DNA from: Rhizobiales bacterium UBA3584
Lineage (GTDB): Bacteria; Pseudomonadota; Alphaproteobacteria; Rhizobiales; Devosiaceae
DNA: 22,572 nt
Direction of reading: 5' to 3'
Assembly: GCA_002375765.1 (NCBI GenBank)
Contig: DFMV01000076.1
Location: 1-22,572 of the forward strand
Below are positions 1 to 6,800 of this stretch, piece after piece (position 1 is the first letter of the stretch; each line of letters opens with the position of its first letter). The position numbers and the translations under genes were made by a program. The notes under the pieces are model-generated. The model had not been told where the DNA came from. It made no database searches and worked only from the letters and a program-made list of their open reading frames with translations.

Positions 1-120
1 CCAAACGTTCGTTGCGCTTGCGTCCATATGCGCGGGTTCGTGAGAGGGAGTATGGGGGAAGTTGAATGGGCGGGCATAAGTTTCTTTGCGGCTGGGGCGT
101 GTGGGGGCTCATCATGATGG

Positions 121-226
121 ATTCCGGGGGGCCTTCGGCCATAGGCCTCAAGGCGTTCATGCGCTGCCAAAGCTCCACCGGAGCTTTGGCTTCGGCCAAG
201 GCCGAACCGCTTCTCACCCCCGGAAT
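121..226. repeat. Nested palindromic element with inverted 10-bp ends
   Basis: The ends are exact inverted repeats: ATTCCGGGGG at 121-130 and CCCCCGGAAT at 217-226. Inside are two adjacent perfect hairpins. CCAAAGCTCC (167-176) pairs with GGAGCTTTGG (180-189) across a 3-base loop, and TTCGGCC (191-197) pairs with GGCCGAA (200-206) across a 2-base loop. A weaker GGCC-TTC-GGCC stem lies near 130-140. Folded as RNA or cruciform DNA this gives a multi-armed shape, as seen in REP/BIME-type intergenic repeats. No transposase is nearby. Confidence 0.6.
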
Positions 227-355
227 GACAATGGGGAGTGGGGTGGGTGGTGGTGATGGAGCCGCGAGCGCAACCCCAGTCCCATCGCTGTCCCGGACCT
301 GATTCGGACCCAGCAGCATCGCCGGTGCTCTGGAGCGTGGGGCAAGGCTCATGGG

Positions 356-373
356 CCCCGGCGTTCGCCGGGG
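356..373. repeat. Short perfect GC palindrome
   Basis: CCCCGGCG (356-363) and CGCCGGGG (366-373) are exact inverted repeats around a TT loop. It lies about 70 bp before the yetF-like start and has no T-tract, so it is not a standard terminator. It resembles the short GC-rich intergenic palindromes scattered through many proteobacterial genomes. Confidence 0.5.
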
Positions 374-441
374 CAGCGAGGGTGGTGGGGAACGCTATGG
401 CAAGGGCGGCATTGGCGGGGGACAGGCACAAGGAGGCGGTG

Positions 442-966
442 ATGTTTTTTGATGGATGGGACGATCTGGTTCGGCTGGTGGTGATCGGGGTGCTGTCCTA
501 TGTGGGGCTGGTGGTGATCCTGCGGGCCACGGGCAAGCGCACGCTTTCGAAAATGAACGCGTTTGACCTGGTGATCACCGTGGCGCTGGGTTCGACCCTG
601 TCTTCGGCACTGCTCAGCCAGGACGTTTCGCTGTCCGAAGGGCTATTGGCGTTCGTCCTTTTATGCGCGCTGCAATTTGGGGTGACGTTTTTGTCGGTGC
701 GCTCGGACGCCGTGCAGGGGTTCGTGAAGGCCGAGCCGAGCCTGTTGTATTTCAAGGGGCGGTATCTGGACCGGCACCTCAAGCGCGAGCGGGTGACGCG
801 CGAGGAAATTCTGGCGGCCATGCGGGCGAGCGGAGCGGGATCGCCGGGCGATGTCGAGGCCGTGGTGCTGGAAACCGACGGATCGTTTTCGGTGGTCAGA
901 ACGCTGGGGGCCGACCGGGGCGCCATGGATACCGTTGAGGGGATGGCGGAGCATTTGGGGGCGTGA
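442..966 (+). CDS. YetF/DUF421 domain membrane protein
   Basis: This is a 174-aa inner-membrane protein of the DUF421 (YetF) family, whose biochemical role is not established. Three hydrophobic segments lie at about residues 9-28, 40-58 and 64-86. Between the first two is the family signature GKRTLSKMNAFDLVITVALG. The soluble C-terminal part has the typical EPSLLYFKGRYL, then VTREEILAAMR, then DVEAVVLETDGSFSV blocks. The start is placed at ATG 442 because a perfect AGGAGG (431-436) sits five bases upstream and the family usually begins just before the first helix. A longer frame reaches back to 238, but its extra 68 residues look non-coding. It converges on the DUF1810 gene across 54 bp of GC-rich DNA without a clear terminator. 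Confidence 0.88.
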   Translation: MFFDGWDDLVRLVVIGVLSYVGLVVILRATGKRTLSKMNAFDLVITVALGSTLSSALLSQDVSLSEGLLAFVLLCALQFGVTFLSVRSDAVQGFVKAEPSLLYFKGRYLDRHLKRERVTREEILAAMRASGAGSPGDVEAVVLETDGSFSVVRTLGADRGAMDTVEGMAEHLGA

Positions 967-1020
967 GGGCGCCCCTCTTATGCGGATGCCATCGGCGGGT
1001 GGGGCGGCGCCCCTGCCCGG

Positions 1021-1479
1021 TTAGATGCGCTTGAAGGTTTCGGGATCGTCCTTGCCGTCAAAGAACGTGTCCAGCGCCTGCCAGAATTCGGGCTGGTCGG
1101 GGGCGGCGTGGGCGAAGAGGGTCATGGACGAGCGGAATTTGAGATTGTCCGGGGCGCCGAAGATGGCGTTGGCCGATTTTTCGGGATGGGCGAGGACGGC
1201 GGGCGTGCATTCGAGCAGGCGCGGGCCGAGGGTTTCGTGCGCGAGATAGGCGCGGGCTTCGTCAAGGGAGGACAGCGCATAGCGCTGGCTCATGGCGCTC
1301 ATGCCCAGCCCGGCGATTTGCGGGAACATGAACCACATCCAATGGGTGCGCTTGTGGCCGGCGCGGAGTTCGGCGAGGGCGGTAGGGTAGATGGGGGTTT
1401 GGGCGGTGAGGAAGTGGTGTATGGCCGCTCTTGACTCTAGCGTCATAAACGAGTGGACAGAGAAAGCTGTTGCACTCAT
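1021..1479 (-). CDS. DUF1810 family protein with altered N-terminus
   Basis: The protein (up to 152 aa) matches the DUF1810 family, small cytoplasmic proteins of unknown function (also called calpastatin-like). Family blocks are FLTAQTPIYPTALAELRAG, HWMWFMFPQIAGLG, LSSLDEARAYLAHETLGPRL and LKFRSSMTLFA, so the core is complete. The first 15-20 residues do not look like the usual N-terminus (normally a short lead into DLxRFVxAQ). The corresponding DNA, from about 1431 upward, drops in GC and belongs to the neighbouring island. Starts are possible at ATG 1479 or ATG 1446 and neither has a convincing Shine-Dalgarno. I infer that the insertion replaced the native start region and promoter. The gene may still be translated from a start supplied by the inserted DNA, or be poorly expressed. 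Confidence 0.75.
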   Translation of the reverse strand: MSATAFSVHSFMTLESRAAIHHFLTAQTPIYPTALAELRAGHKRTHWMWFMFPQIAGLGMSAMSQRYALSSLDEARAYLAHETLGPRLLECTPAVLAHPEKSANAIFGAPDNLKFRSSMTLFAHAAPDQPEFWQALDTFFDGKDDPETFKRI

Positions 1480-1492
1480 GAATTGACTCTAG
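1431..1492. repeat. 10-bp direct repeat at the island's left edge
   Basis: TTGACTCTAG occurs at 1431-1440, inside the altered DUF1810 N-terminus, and again at 1483-1492. The copies are 52 bp apart. The first copy sits where GC content changes from host-like to island-like. It may mark a junction or a tandem duplication. I found no third copy beside the polA stop codon, so it cannot be called a target-site duplication. Confidence 0.45.
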
Positions 1493-1541
1493 GAACAAAA
1501 CGTGAAGACTCTCCGCTTCACAATCTTCCGACGGTCGATTC
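1433..1541. promoter_or_regulatory. Divergent intergenic region rich in GANTC sites
   Basis: Four GANTC sites, the CcrM methylation target in alphaproteobacteria, lie within 109 bp: GACTC at 1433, 1485 and 1507, and GATTC at 1537. Random expectation is well under one. A 6-bp inverted repeat, GTGAAG (1502-1507) and CTTCAC (1516-1521), also sits here, 38 bp before the DUF5343 start. The region must carry the promoters of the divergent DUF1810 and DUF5343 genes, although no textbook -35/-10 pair stands out. Methylation-linked or repressor control is an inference only. Confidence 0.35.
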
Positions 1542-1558
1542 TATCAAAGGAAAAGAAA

Positions 1559-2218
1559 ATGGCTGAAACGACCTCATTTCCACAAATTCCGGCCACTGTG
1601 TGGTGGGGCGTCCGTGACATATTGAAGAAAACAACTAGAGCCATCTTAAACGAAAGTTTTTTGGCCGTTCAATTGGGCGTTCAACCTGCTGCGGCTCGTC
1701 AGTACACCAGCGAACTTAGACGTGTGGGCTTGATCAATGAAGACGGAAAACCTACAGATTTGGCTCTGAAATGGCGATTAGATGATGAGTATGCCGCCGC
1801 GGTAGAGAAAATCCTAGCATCGGCATATAATGAAGAACTTTTGAACCTTGCACCCACTGTTGATGATAAAGAAAAGGCCGTATCTTGGTTCGAGTACCAA
1901 GGATTGGGTAGCGGAGCCGCTCGCAATAAAGCAGCCACCTATTTTCTGATAGGAAGCCCTGAGCCTGGCCAGTCGGCATCCAAAACAAATGGGGCTACTC
2001 CCACCCCGCGAGCAACAAAAAAGAAACCTAAGCAGACTGAAACGGTGCAGGTAGACAAAACCTCCCCTGATCGGTCGGCTGACACGAGAACCGGGTCAAG
2101 TGTTTTTCCTGTCAATCTAAACTTGCAAATACATATCAGCTCAGAAGCTTCTGCCGAGCAGATAGACGCAATATTTAGTTCGATGAGGAAGCATCTAGGT
2201 AATGCAAAACTTTCTTGA
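1559..2218 (+). CDS. DUF5343 domain protein
   Basis: This 219-aa protein reads as the DUF5343 family, of unknown function. Residues 1-130 form the conserved part: FPQIPATVWWGVRD near the start, a winged-helix-like stretch (SFLAVQLGVQPAAARQYT then LRRVGLINEDGKPTDLA, about 33-70), and WFEYQGLGSGAARNKAATYF at about 110-128. A charged, lysine/threonine-rich linker (about 136-182) leads to a short tail with NLQIHIS and EQIDAIFSSMRKHL, typical of the family. The start is ATG 1559 because AAAGGA (1546-1551) lies seven bases upstream; a GTG at 1502 would add 19 unlikely residues. The end overlaps the next gene by 17 bp, which suggests coupled translation. A DNA-binding or sensor role is inferred from the helix pattern, not shown. 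Confidence 0.75.
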   Translation: MAETTSFPQIPATVWWGVRDILKKTTRAILNESFLAVQLGVQPAAARQYTSELRRVGLINEDGKPTDLALKWRLDDEYAAAVEKILASAYNEELLNLAPTVDDKEKAVSWFEYQGLGSGAARNKAATYFLIGSPEPGQSASKTNGATPTPRATKKKPKQTETVQVDKTSPDRSADTRTGSSVFPVNLNLQIHISSEASAEQIDAIFSSMRKHLGNAKLS

Positions 2219-2735
2219 GGAAATCCGTAGCTTCCGGGAGTTTCTGACAGAAATTGGGGCCGCGCAAACTTCTCTCAATATCCCTTCGCCACGCACTCTC
2301 TCTGTTTCGTACGATGAGGATACCCTCAATCCCCAATCTCTCTTCTCGCTCTTAATCGTCGAAGAAGAAATCGTAGCCGTATCCCGGGATTTATTTGCAT
2401 CTGGCCATTTCGCTATAGCTCTGCAAGAGGCTTTCAAAGCGGTAGAGAAGCTGGCGCAGGATAGGTCGGGCCGCACTAACTCCGGCACCCAGCTAATGGA
2501 ACAAGTTTTTAGTCCCAATAAGCCTATTCTTTGGTGGAGTAGCCAAGAAAGCCAATCAGAGCGTGATGAGCAAGCTGGTTATATGAGGTTATTTTCCGGA
2601 GCAATGCTGGGTATACGAAACCCGTGCGCGCATGAATTTAACTGGATCGATGACCCTGACACCGCGCTAGAGGTGATGGTTTTTGCCCAACACCTTATGC
2701 GGAAGATAAAGCTCGCTCGTTGCGAAAGCTCTTAG
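2202..2735 (+). CDS. TIGR02391/Ymh family protein, HEPN-like
   Basis: This 177-aa protein matches the TIGR02391 (Hypoth_Ymh) family. Key blocks are LFASGHFAIALQEAFKAVEKL (about 64-84), GTQLMEQVFSP (95-105), QAGYMRLFSGAMLGIRNP (124-141) and the motif RNPCAHE at 139-145. R139 and H144 fit the Rx4H pattern, with a polar residue after the Arg, that forms the RNase site of HEPN-fold toxins. That this family has HEPN activity is my inference. The N-terminal 45 residues vary and may bind the partner. It starts inside the 3' end of the DUF5343 gene and ends five bases from the convergent polA stop, with no terminator between them. Low GC matches its partner. The pair looks like a toxin/antitoxin-like or phage-defence module, unproven. 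Confidence 0.75.
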   Translation: MQNFLEEIRSFREFLTEIGAAQTSLNIPSPRTLSVSYDEDTLNPQSLFSLLIVEEEIVAVSRDLFASGHFAIALQEAFKAVEKLAQDRSGRTNSGTQLMEQVFSPNKPILWWSSQESQSERDEQAGYMRLFSGAMLGIRNPCAHEFNWIDDPDTALEVMVFAQHLMRKIKLARCESS

Positions 2736-2740
2736 CTGTA

Positions 2741-5629
2741 CTAATGCGCCGCTTCCCAGTTCTCCGCAGCTTTGGCATCCACCTGCAACGGCACTGACAA
2801 CCGCAACGCCGGTTCCGCCGCGCCTTCCATCACCCGCTTGATAATCGGAATCGCCTGTTCGGCTTTGTCTGCCGGAGACTCGAAGATCAGTTCGTCGTGG
2901 ACCTGCAAGAGCATATCGGCGGGCACGTTTTCTTGCGTAAGGATGCGTTCCATGCGGATCATGGCGCGGCGGATGATATCGGCGGCGCTCCCCTGGATGG
3001 GGGCGTTGATCGAGGCGCGTTCGATGAAGGCGCGTTCGGAGGGGTTCTTGGTGTTGACGTTTTCGAACGGGATCTTGCGCCCGAAAATGGTCGAGACGTA
3101 GCCCTGGGCCTTCACGATGCGGCGCTGTTCGGCCATGTAATCCTGAATGCCGGGGAAGCGGGCGAAATAGGTCTTTATGTATTCCCCGGCTTCCGACCGC
3201 GCGATGCCGAGCTGATTGGCGAGGCCAAAGGCGGAAATGCCGTAGATGATGCCGAAATTAATCGCCTTGGCGCGGCGGCGGACCATGGGGTCCATGTCCT
3301 TGATGGGCACGTTGAACATTTCGGACGCCGTCATGGCGTGAATGTCCAGACCTTCCTCGAAGGCGTCCTTTAGCGCATCGATATCGGCGATGTGGGCGAG
3401 AACGCGCAGCTCGATCTGGGAGTAATCGGCGGAAATCAGAAGATTGCCCGGCGCGGCGACGAAGGCTGTGCGGATCTTGCGGCCATCCTCGGTGCGAATG
3501 GGGATGTTTTGCAAATTCGGTTCGTTGGACGAGAGGCGGCCTGTGGCGACCGAGGCCTGATTGTATGAGGTGTGGACGCGGTTGGTGCGCGCATTGATAT
3601 AGGTGGGTAGCGCGTCGGTGTAGGTGGAGCGCAGCTTGGTGACGCCGCGCCAATCGAGAATGGTCTGGGCCAGCGGCACCCCTTGGGCGGCCAGATCGTC
3701 GAGCACCGAAGCGCCGGTGGCCCAGGCGCCGGTCTTGGTCTTTGTGCCGCCTTCAAGGCCCATCTTGCCGAACAGGATATCGCCCAATTGCTTGGGGGAG
3801 CCGAGATTGAACTTTTCGCCGGCCAGTGCGTGGGCGGTTTCTTCGAGAGCCGCGGCGCGCTGGGCGAAATCGCCCGAGAGGCGCGAAAGGATCTGGCGAT
3901 CGACCGAAACGCCGCGCGCTTCCATGCGGGCGAGGACCGGGGTCAATGGGCGATCCAGCGTCTCATAAACCGTGGTGACGCCCTGGGCGACGAGGCGGGG
4001 TTTTAGAATATGCCAGAGGCGTAGGGTGATATCGGCGTCTTCGGCGGCGTATTTGGCGGCGGGCTCGATTTCGAGCTTGTCGAAAGTGAGCTGGTTCTTG
4101 CCGGTGCCGGCGAGGTCGGTGAATTTGAGGCAGGTGTGATCGAGCCAGCGCAGGGCGAGCGCATCCATGCCGTTGTTGCGGGCGCCATCGAGCGCGTAGC
4201 TCATCAGGAGCGTATCGTCGATGGGGGCCATGGTGATGGCATAGCGGGCAAAAATGCCCATGTCGTATTTGACGTTCTGGCCGATTTTCAGGATTGCCGG
4301 GTCTTCCAGCACCGGGCGCAGCATGTCGAGGGCGAGGCGCATATCCATCTGGCCCTCGGCGCGGCCGCCGCCGAACATGTCGTCATTGCCGGTGGTGTGG
4401 CCGAGCGGGATATAGCACGCCTTGCCGGGGCGGGTGGCGAGGCAAATGCCGACCAGATCGGCGGCCTGATTGTCGAGCCCGGTTGTTTCGGTATCGACGG
4501 CGACATGGCCCGTGGCGATGATATCGGCGATCCAGTTGGCCAGCGCTGTCTCGTCGCGGACGATCTCGTAATCGTCGAGATTGCAGGGGATGGCGCGGAT
4601 GGCCTCGAGCACTTTTTCGGCGTGGGCGTCGGGGCCGCCGGCGCCGGTGGCGGGGGCCGGGCCATCGGAGACATCGACGGCGCCGGGGATCGAGGCGCCC
4701 TTGACCGCCAGTTCGGCATCGGGCTCGAAATCGTCGGGGTCGACCTCGAGCAGCGCGGCGATGCGGCGGGTGATGGAGGTGAACTCCATGGCTTTGAGGA
4801 AGGGGATCAGCGTTTTGGCTTGAAGCGGTTCGCGGGCCAGGGCGTCGAAGGGGAGTTCGACGGGGGTGTTGCAATCGAGCTCGACCAGCTTGCGCGAGAT
4901 GCGGGCCAGTTCGGCATGTTCGATGATCGATTCGCGGCGCTTTTGCTGCTTGATTTCCGAAGCGCGGGCCAGCAGGGTTTCGAGATCGCCATATTCGTTG
5001 ATCAGCAGCGCGGCGGTCTTGATGCCGATGCCGGGGATGCCGGGGACGTTATCGACCGGATCGCCGCACAGGGCCTGAACGTCGACCACCTTGTCGGGGG
5101 TGACGCCGAATTTCTTGACCACCTCGTCCGGGCCGATCCAGCGCAGGGGCGGCTGGCCGGGGCGGGCGATGGTATCGAGCATGGTTACATTGGGGCCGAC
5201 AAGCTGCATCAGATCCTTGTCTGAGGAAACGATGGTGACCTTGCCGCCGGCGTCGCGGAACTGGCAGGCATAAGTGGCGATGATGTCGTCGGCCTCGAAG
5301 CCTTCCTGTTCGATCGAGGGCAGGCAGAAGGCACGGGTGGCGGCGCGGGTGAGCGGGAACTGGGGGATCAGATCCTCAGGGGCCTCGGGGCGGTGGGCCT
5401 TGTACTGATCGTAAAGATCGTTGCGGAAGCTCTTGCCGGAATAATCGAAGATCACCGCGAAATGGGTGGGCTCGTTTTCGCCCTTTAGATCCTCGGTGAG
5501 CTTATAGAGCATGTTGCAAAAGCCCGAGACGGCGCCGACCGGCAGGCCGTCGGACTTGCGCGTCAAAGGCGGCAGCGCGTGATAGGCGCGGAAGATGAAG
5601 GACGAGCCGTCGACGAGGACGAGATGCAT
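2741..5629 (-). CDS. polA: DNA polymerase I
   Basis: This is full-length DNA polymerase I, 962 aa, which fills gaps and removes RNA primers during replication and repair. The N-terminal 5'-3' exonuclease (about 1-290) has FEADDIIAT and SSDKDLMQLV. The 3'-5' proofreading exonuclease (about 345-550) keeps the acidic motif DTETTGLD (379-386), KIGQNVKYD and YAAEDADIT, so it should be active. The polymerase domain (about 560-962) has motif A DYSQIELR (735-742), motif B RRRAKAINFGIIYG (784-797) with Lys788 and Tyr796, and motif C VHDE (910-913). The start MHLVLVDGSSFIFRAYHALPP is standard for the family. The gene stands alone on the minus strand. The island at 1431-2740 abuts its stop codon, so its original terminator region seems to be lost. 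Confidence 0.97.
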   Translation of the reverse strand: MHLVLVDGSSFIFRAYHALPPLTRKSDGLPVGAVSGFCNMLYKLTEDLKGENEPTHFAVIFDYSGKSFRNDLYDQYKAHRPEAPEDLIPQFPLTRAATRAFCLPSIEQEGFEADDIIATYACQFRDAGGKVTIVSSDKDLMQLVGPNVTMLDTIARPGQPPLRWIGPDEVVKKFGVTPDKVVDVQALCGDPVDNVPGIPGIGIKTAALLINEYGDLETLLARASEIKQQKRRESIIEHAELARISRKLVELDCNTPVELPFDALAREPLQAKTLIPFLKAMEFTSITRRIAALLEVDPDDFEPDAELAVKGASIPGAVDVSDGPAPATGAGGPDAHAEKVLEAIRAIPCNLDDYEIVRDETALANWIADIIATGHVAVDTETTGLDNQAADLVGICLATRPGKACYIPLGHTTGNDDMFGGGRAEGQMDMRLALDMLRPVLEDPAILKIGQNVKYDMGIFARYAITMAPIDDTLLMSYALDGARNNGMDALALRWLDHTCLKFTDLAGTGKNQLTFDKLEIEPAAKYAAEDADITLRLWHILKPRLVAQGVTTVYETLDRPLTPVLARMEARGVSVDRQILSRLSGDFAQRAAALEETAHALAGEKFNLGSPKQLGDILFGKMGLEGGTKTKTGAWATGASVLDDLAAQGVPLAQTILDWRGVTKLRSTYTDALPTYINARTNRVHTSYNQASVATGRLSSNEPNLQNIPIRTEDGRKIRTAFVAAPGNLLISADYSQIELRVLAHIADIDALKDAFEEGLDIHAMTASEMFNVPIKDMDPMVRRRAKAINFGIIYGISAFGLANQLGIARSEAGEYIKTYFARFPGIQDYMAEQRRIVKAQGYVSTIFGRKIPFENVNTKNPSERAFIERASINAPIQGSAADIIRRAMIRMERILTQENVPADMLLQVHDELIFESPADKAEQAIPIIKRVMEGAAEPALRLSVPLQVDAKAAENWEAAH

Positions 5630-5723
5630 GGCGGGCTCCCCGGGGCGCGGACTGGCGCGCCTTTACGATTCTGGTTGGGCGGACTTTCGCGCGATTATGC
5701 CGAAGGGGCAAGCGCCGTGGCGA

Positions 5724-6260
5724 TCAGGGACGGCCGGCGGGGGAGCGGACGCCCATGAGCAGGGCCCAATAGGTGCCGTAGGTGTTATAGGTCGTGGCCG
5801 GGCCGCGCTCGATGGCGATGCCGAACTGGACGTAATCGGGGTTGACCATCGTCTTGTTGTGCGAGGGCGATTTGAGCCAGCCCACGATTGCCGTATCGAG
5901 ATTGGGCGGGCCGCCGGCCAGGTTTTCGCCAGCCCCGCCGCCAAACCCCATGCGGCGCAGGCGGGTGTGCAAGGTCTGCTCGGGAGCGGCTGTGTGGGCG
6001 ACGACCGAATTTTCGGCCATCAGGCGCGCCTGCTCCTCGGCGGCCCTTTGCAGGGTCGCGTTGTGGCTCAAAAGCGGCAGGTTGCGCTCGGCGCGCATGG
6101 CGTTGAGTTTCCGGGTCGCTTCGGCAATCGAGACCGAGGACACCGGGGTGGCGCGCTCGGTGGTCATGATGACGGTGCCCGAGGAACAGGCCGCCAAAAC
6201 GAACGCGGCGCCGCCGGATGCGGAAAGGGTGAGGAATCGGCGGCGGGTGATTTCGATCAT
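5724..6260 (-). CDS. CAP (SCP/PR1) domain lipoprotein
   Basis: This is a secreted or membrane-anchored protein of 178 aa. The N-terminus has a twin-arginine-like RRRFLTL (6-12), a short hydrophobic run and a lipobox LAAC with Cys25, so it is probably exported and lipidated. Residues about 43-172 form a CAP domain as in bacterial YkwD-like proteins, with LNAMRAERNLPLL, HNATLQRAAEEQARLMA, AGENLAGG (110-117) and WLKSPSHNKTMVNPDYVQFGI (from 128). His89, Glu112 and His134 could form the CAP pocket. The function of bacterial CAP proteins is mostly unknown. Start choice: ATG 6260 puts the twin-arginine signal in place; TTG 6278 is an alternative. It is divergent from rpmI across about 240 bp. Tat export rather than Sec is inferred. 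Confidence 0.85.
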   Translation of the reverse strand: MIEITRRRFLTLSASGGAAFVLAACSSGTVIMTTERATPVSSVSIAEATRKLNAMRAERNLPLLSHNATLQRAAEEQARLMAENSVVAHTAAPEQTLHTRLRRMGFGGGAGENLAGGPPNLDTAIVGWLKSPSHNKTMVNPDYVQFGIAIERGPATTYNTYGTYWALLMGVRSPAGRP

Positions 6261-6274
6261 GGGCGAGACTTTAT

Positions 6275-6293
6275 CCAAACCGGGGCGGTTTGG
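6275..6293. repeat. 7-bp palindrome before the CAP gene
   Basis: CCAAACC (6275-6281) and GGTTTGG (6287-6293) are exact inverted repeats around GGGGC. The repeat lies just upstream of the CAP lipoprotein start on the minus strand. It could be an operator or a leader hairpin of that gene. No T-tract follows, so a terminator is unlikely. Confidence 0.35.
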
Positions 6294-6333
6294 AAGAGGT
6301 TAAAATAGCGCGGGGGCCTGTCGCAGATGGGTC

Positions 6334-6362
6334 TTGCGCTTGGCAGCCATTCTCCCTATAAC
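6334..6362 (+). promoter_or_regulatory. Sigma-70 type promoter for rpmI-rplT
   Basis: TTGCGC (6334-6339) and TATAAC (6357-6362) are separated by exactly 17 bp and face the ribosomal genes. Transcription would begin near 6369, giving a leader of about 135 bases before the rpmI start. The match is good by eye, but this was not scored. Confidence 0.5.
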
Positions 6363-6372
6363 GCGCCGTCTC

Positions 6373-6395
6373 CGGTTGGTCCTTTGGGCCAGCCG
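6373..6395 (+). promoter_or_regulatory. Hairpin at the 5' end of the rpmI leader
   Basis: CGGTTGGTCC (6373-6382) can pair with GGGCCAGCCG (6386-6395) over a TTT loop: ten pairs including two G-U. It would sit at the very 5' end of the transcript from the promoter at 6334-6362. The rpmI-rplT leader is the site of L20 autogenous control in E. coli and Bacillus. Whether this leader does the same is inference. Confidence 0.35.
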
Positions 6396-6503
6396 CAGAT
6401 TTCTATTGAACGAGCCGTCCGGCCAAAAGGCATGCCGTGGCAGCTCATGAAAGCGGACGTTCGGGAGACCGGACATCCAAGAAGACCAAAAAGGACCCGC
6501 AAA

Positions 6504-6704
6504 ATGCCCAAGATGAAGACCAAGTCTGGCGCCAAGAAGCGCTTCAAGGTGACTGCCACCGGTAAGGTCATGGCTGGCCCCGCCGGCAAGCGCCACCGCC
6601 TTATCAGCCACAACGCAAAGTACATCCGCTCCAATCGCGGTACCTCGGTCATGTCCGCCCCCGATACCAAGATTGTCAAGAAGTACATGCCGTACGACCG
6701 GTAA
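6504..6704 (+). CDS. rpmI: Ribosomal protein bL35
   Basis: This is large-subunit ribosomal protein L35, 66 aa, the usual length. It begins [21 protein letters not shown] and has the conserved [21 protein letters not shown] block and the ending [15 protein letters not shown] (6491-6495) lies eight bases before ATG 6504. The frame is open further upstream, but that extension has no family similarity. rpmI heads an operon with rplT, 96 bp downstream. The gap holds a palindromic intergenic repeat. Confidence 0.97.
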   Translation: MPKMKTKSGAKKRFKVTATGKVMAGPAGKRHRLISHNAKYIRSNRGTSVMSAPDTKIVKKYMPYDR

Positions 6705-6724
6705 GCGGCTGCCCTTGTTTTGTC

Positions 6725-6771
6725 GCGTTGTCGAACCGGAAAACCGGGAAGACCACTTTTCCTGACAACGC
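6725..6771. repeat. Intergenic palindromic repeat, copy 1
   Basis: This 47-bp element has perfect inverted ends, GCGTTGTC (6725-6732) and GACAACGC (6764-6771), with an ACCGGAAAACCGG core and then CCACTTTTCC. It lies between rpmI and rplT. A close copy lies after rplT at 7237-7282. The core resembles the AAACCGGTTCCCACTTTT-like intergenic repeats common in Hyphomicrobiales genomes (from memory, not searched). Confidence 0.7.
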
Positions 6772-6800
6772 TCCGACAGTCAGATTTGAGGAATTAAGAT

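Larger units (their letters stand above)
1..441. other. Gene-free stretch with palindromic repeats
   Basis: I see no credible gene here. Short open frames exist but lack a ribosome binding site, domain or plausible composition. The stretch holds a nested palindromic element at 121-226 and a separate hairpin at 356-373, both listed on their own. The last bases, from about 420, carry the Shine-Dalgarno of the next gene. No clear sigma-70 promoter could be picked out by eye. Confidence 0.6.
1431..2740. other. Small low-GC accessory island
   Basis: Base composition falls visibly from about 1435 to 2735, with many A/T-rich codons compared with GC-rich flanks. It holds exactly two overlapping genes (DUF5343 and TIGR02391 families). 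The left edge cuts into the start of the DUF1810 gene and the right edge lies within five bases of the polA stop. No integrase, transposase, tRNA or clear attachment repeat is visible. Horizontal acquisition is inferred from composition, gene type and the damaged neighbour. Confidence 0.6.

Noticed and set aside
66..302. 78-codon frame in the left gene-free stretch
   Set aside because: It runs through the palindromic element and lacks a ribosome site and any family resemblance.
967..1020. Terminator between the DUF421 and DUF1810 genes
   Set aside because: GC palindromes such as GGGGC-GGC-GCCCC occur, but there is no T-tract on either strand.
4136..5224. 362-codon open frame opposite polA
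   Set aside because: Mirror frame of the polA exonuclease region; Gly/Asp/Ala-rich and no recognisable family.
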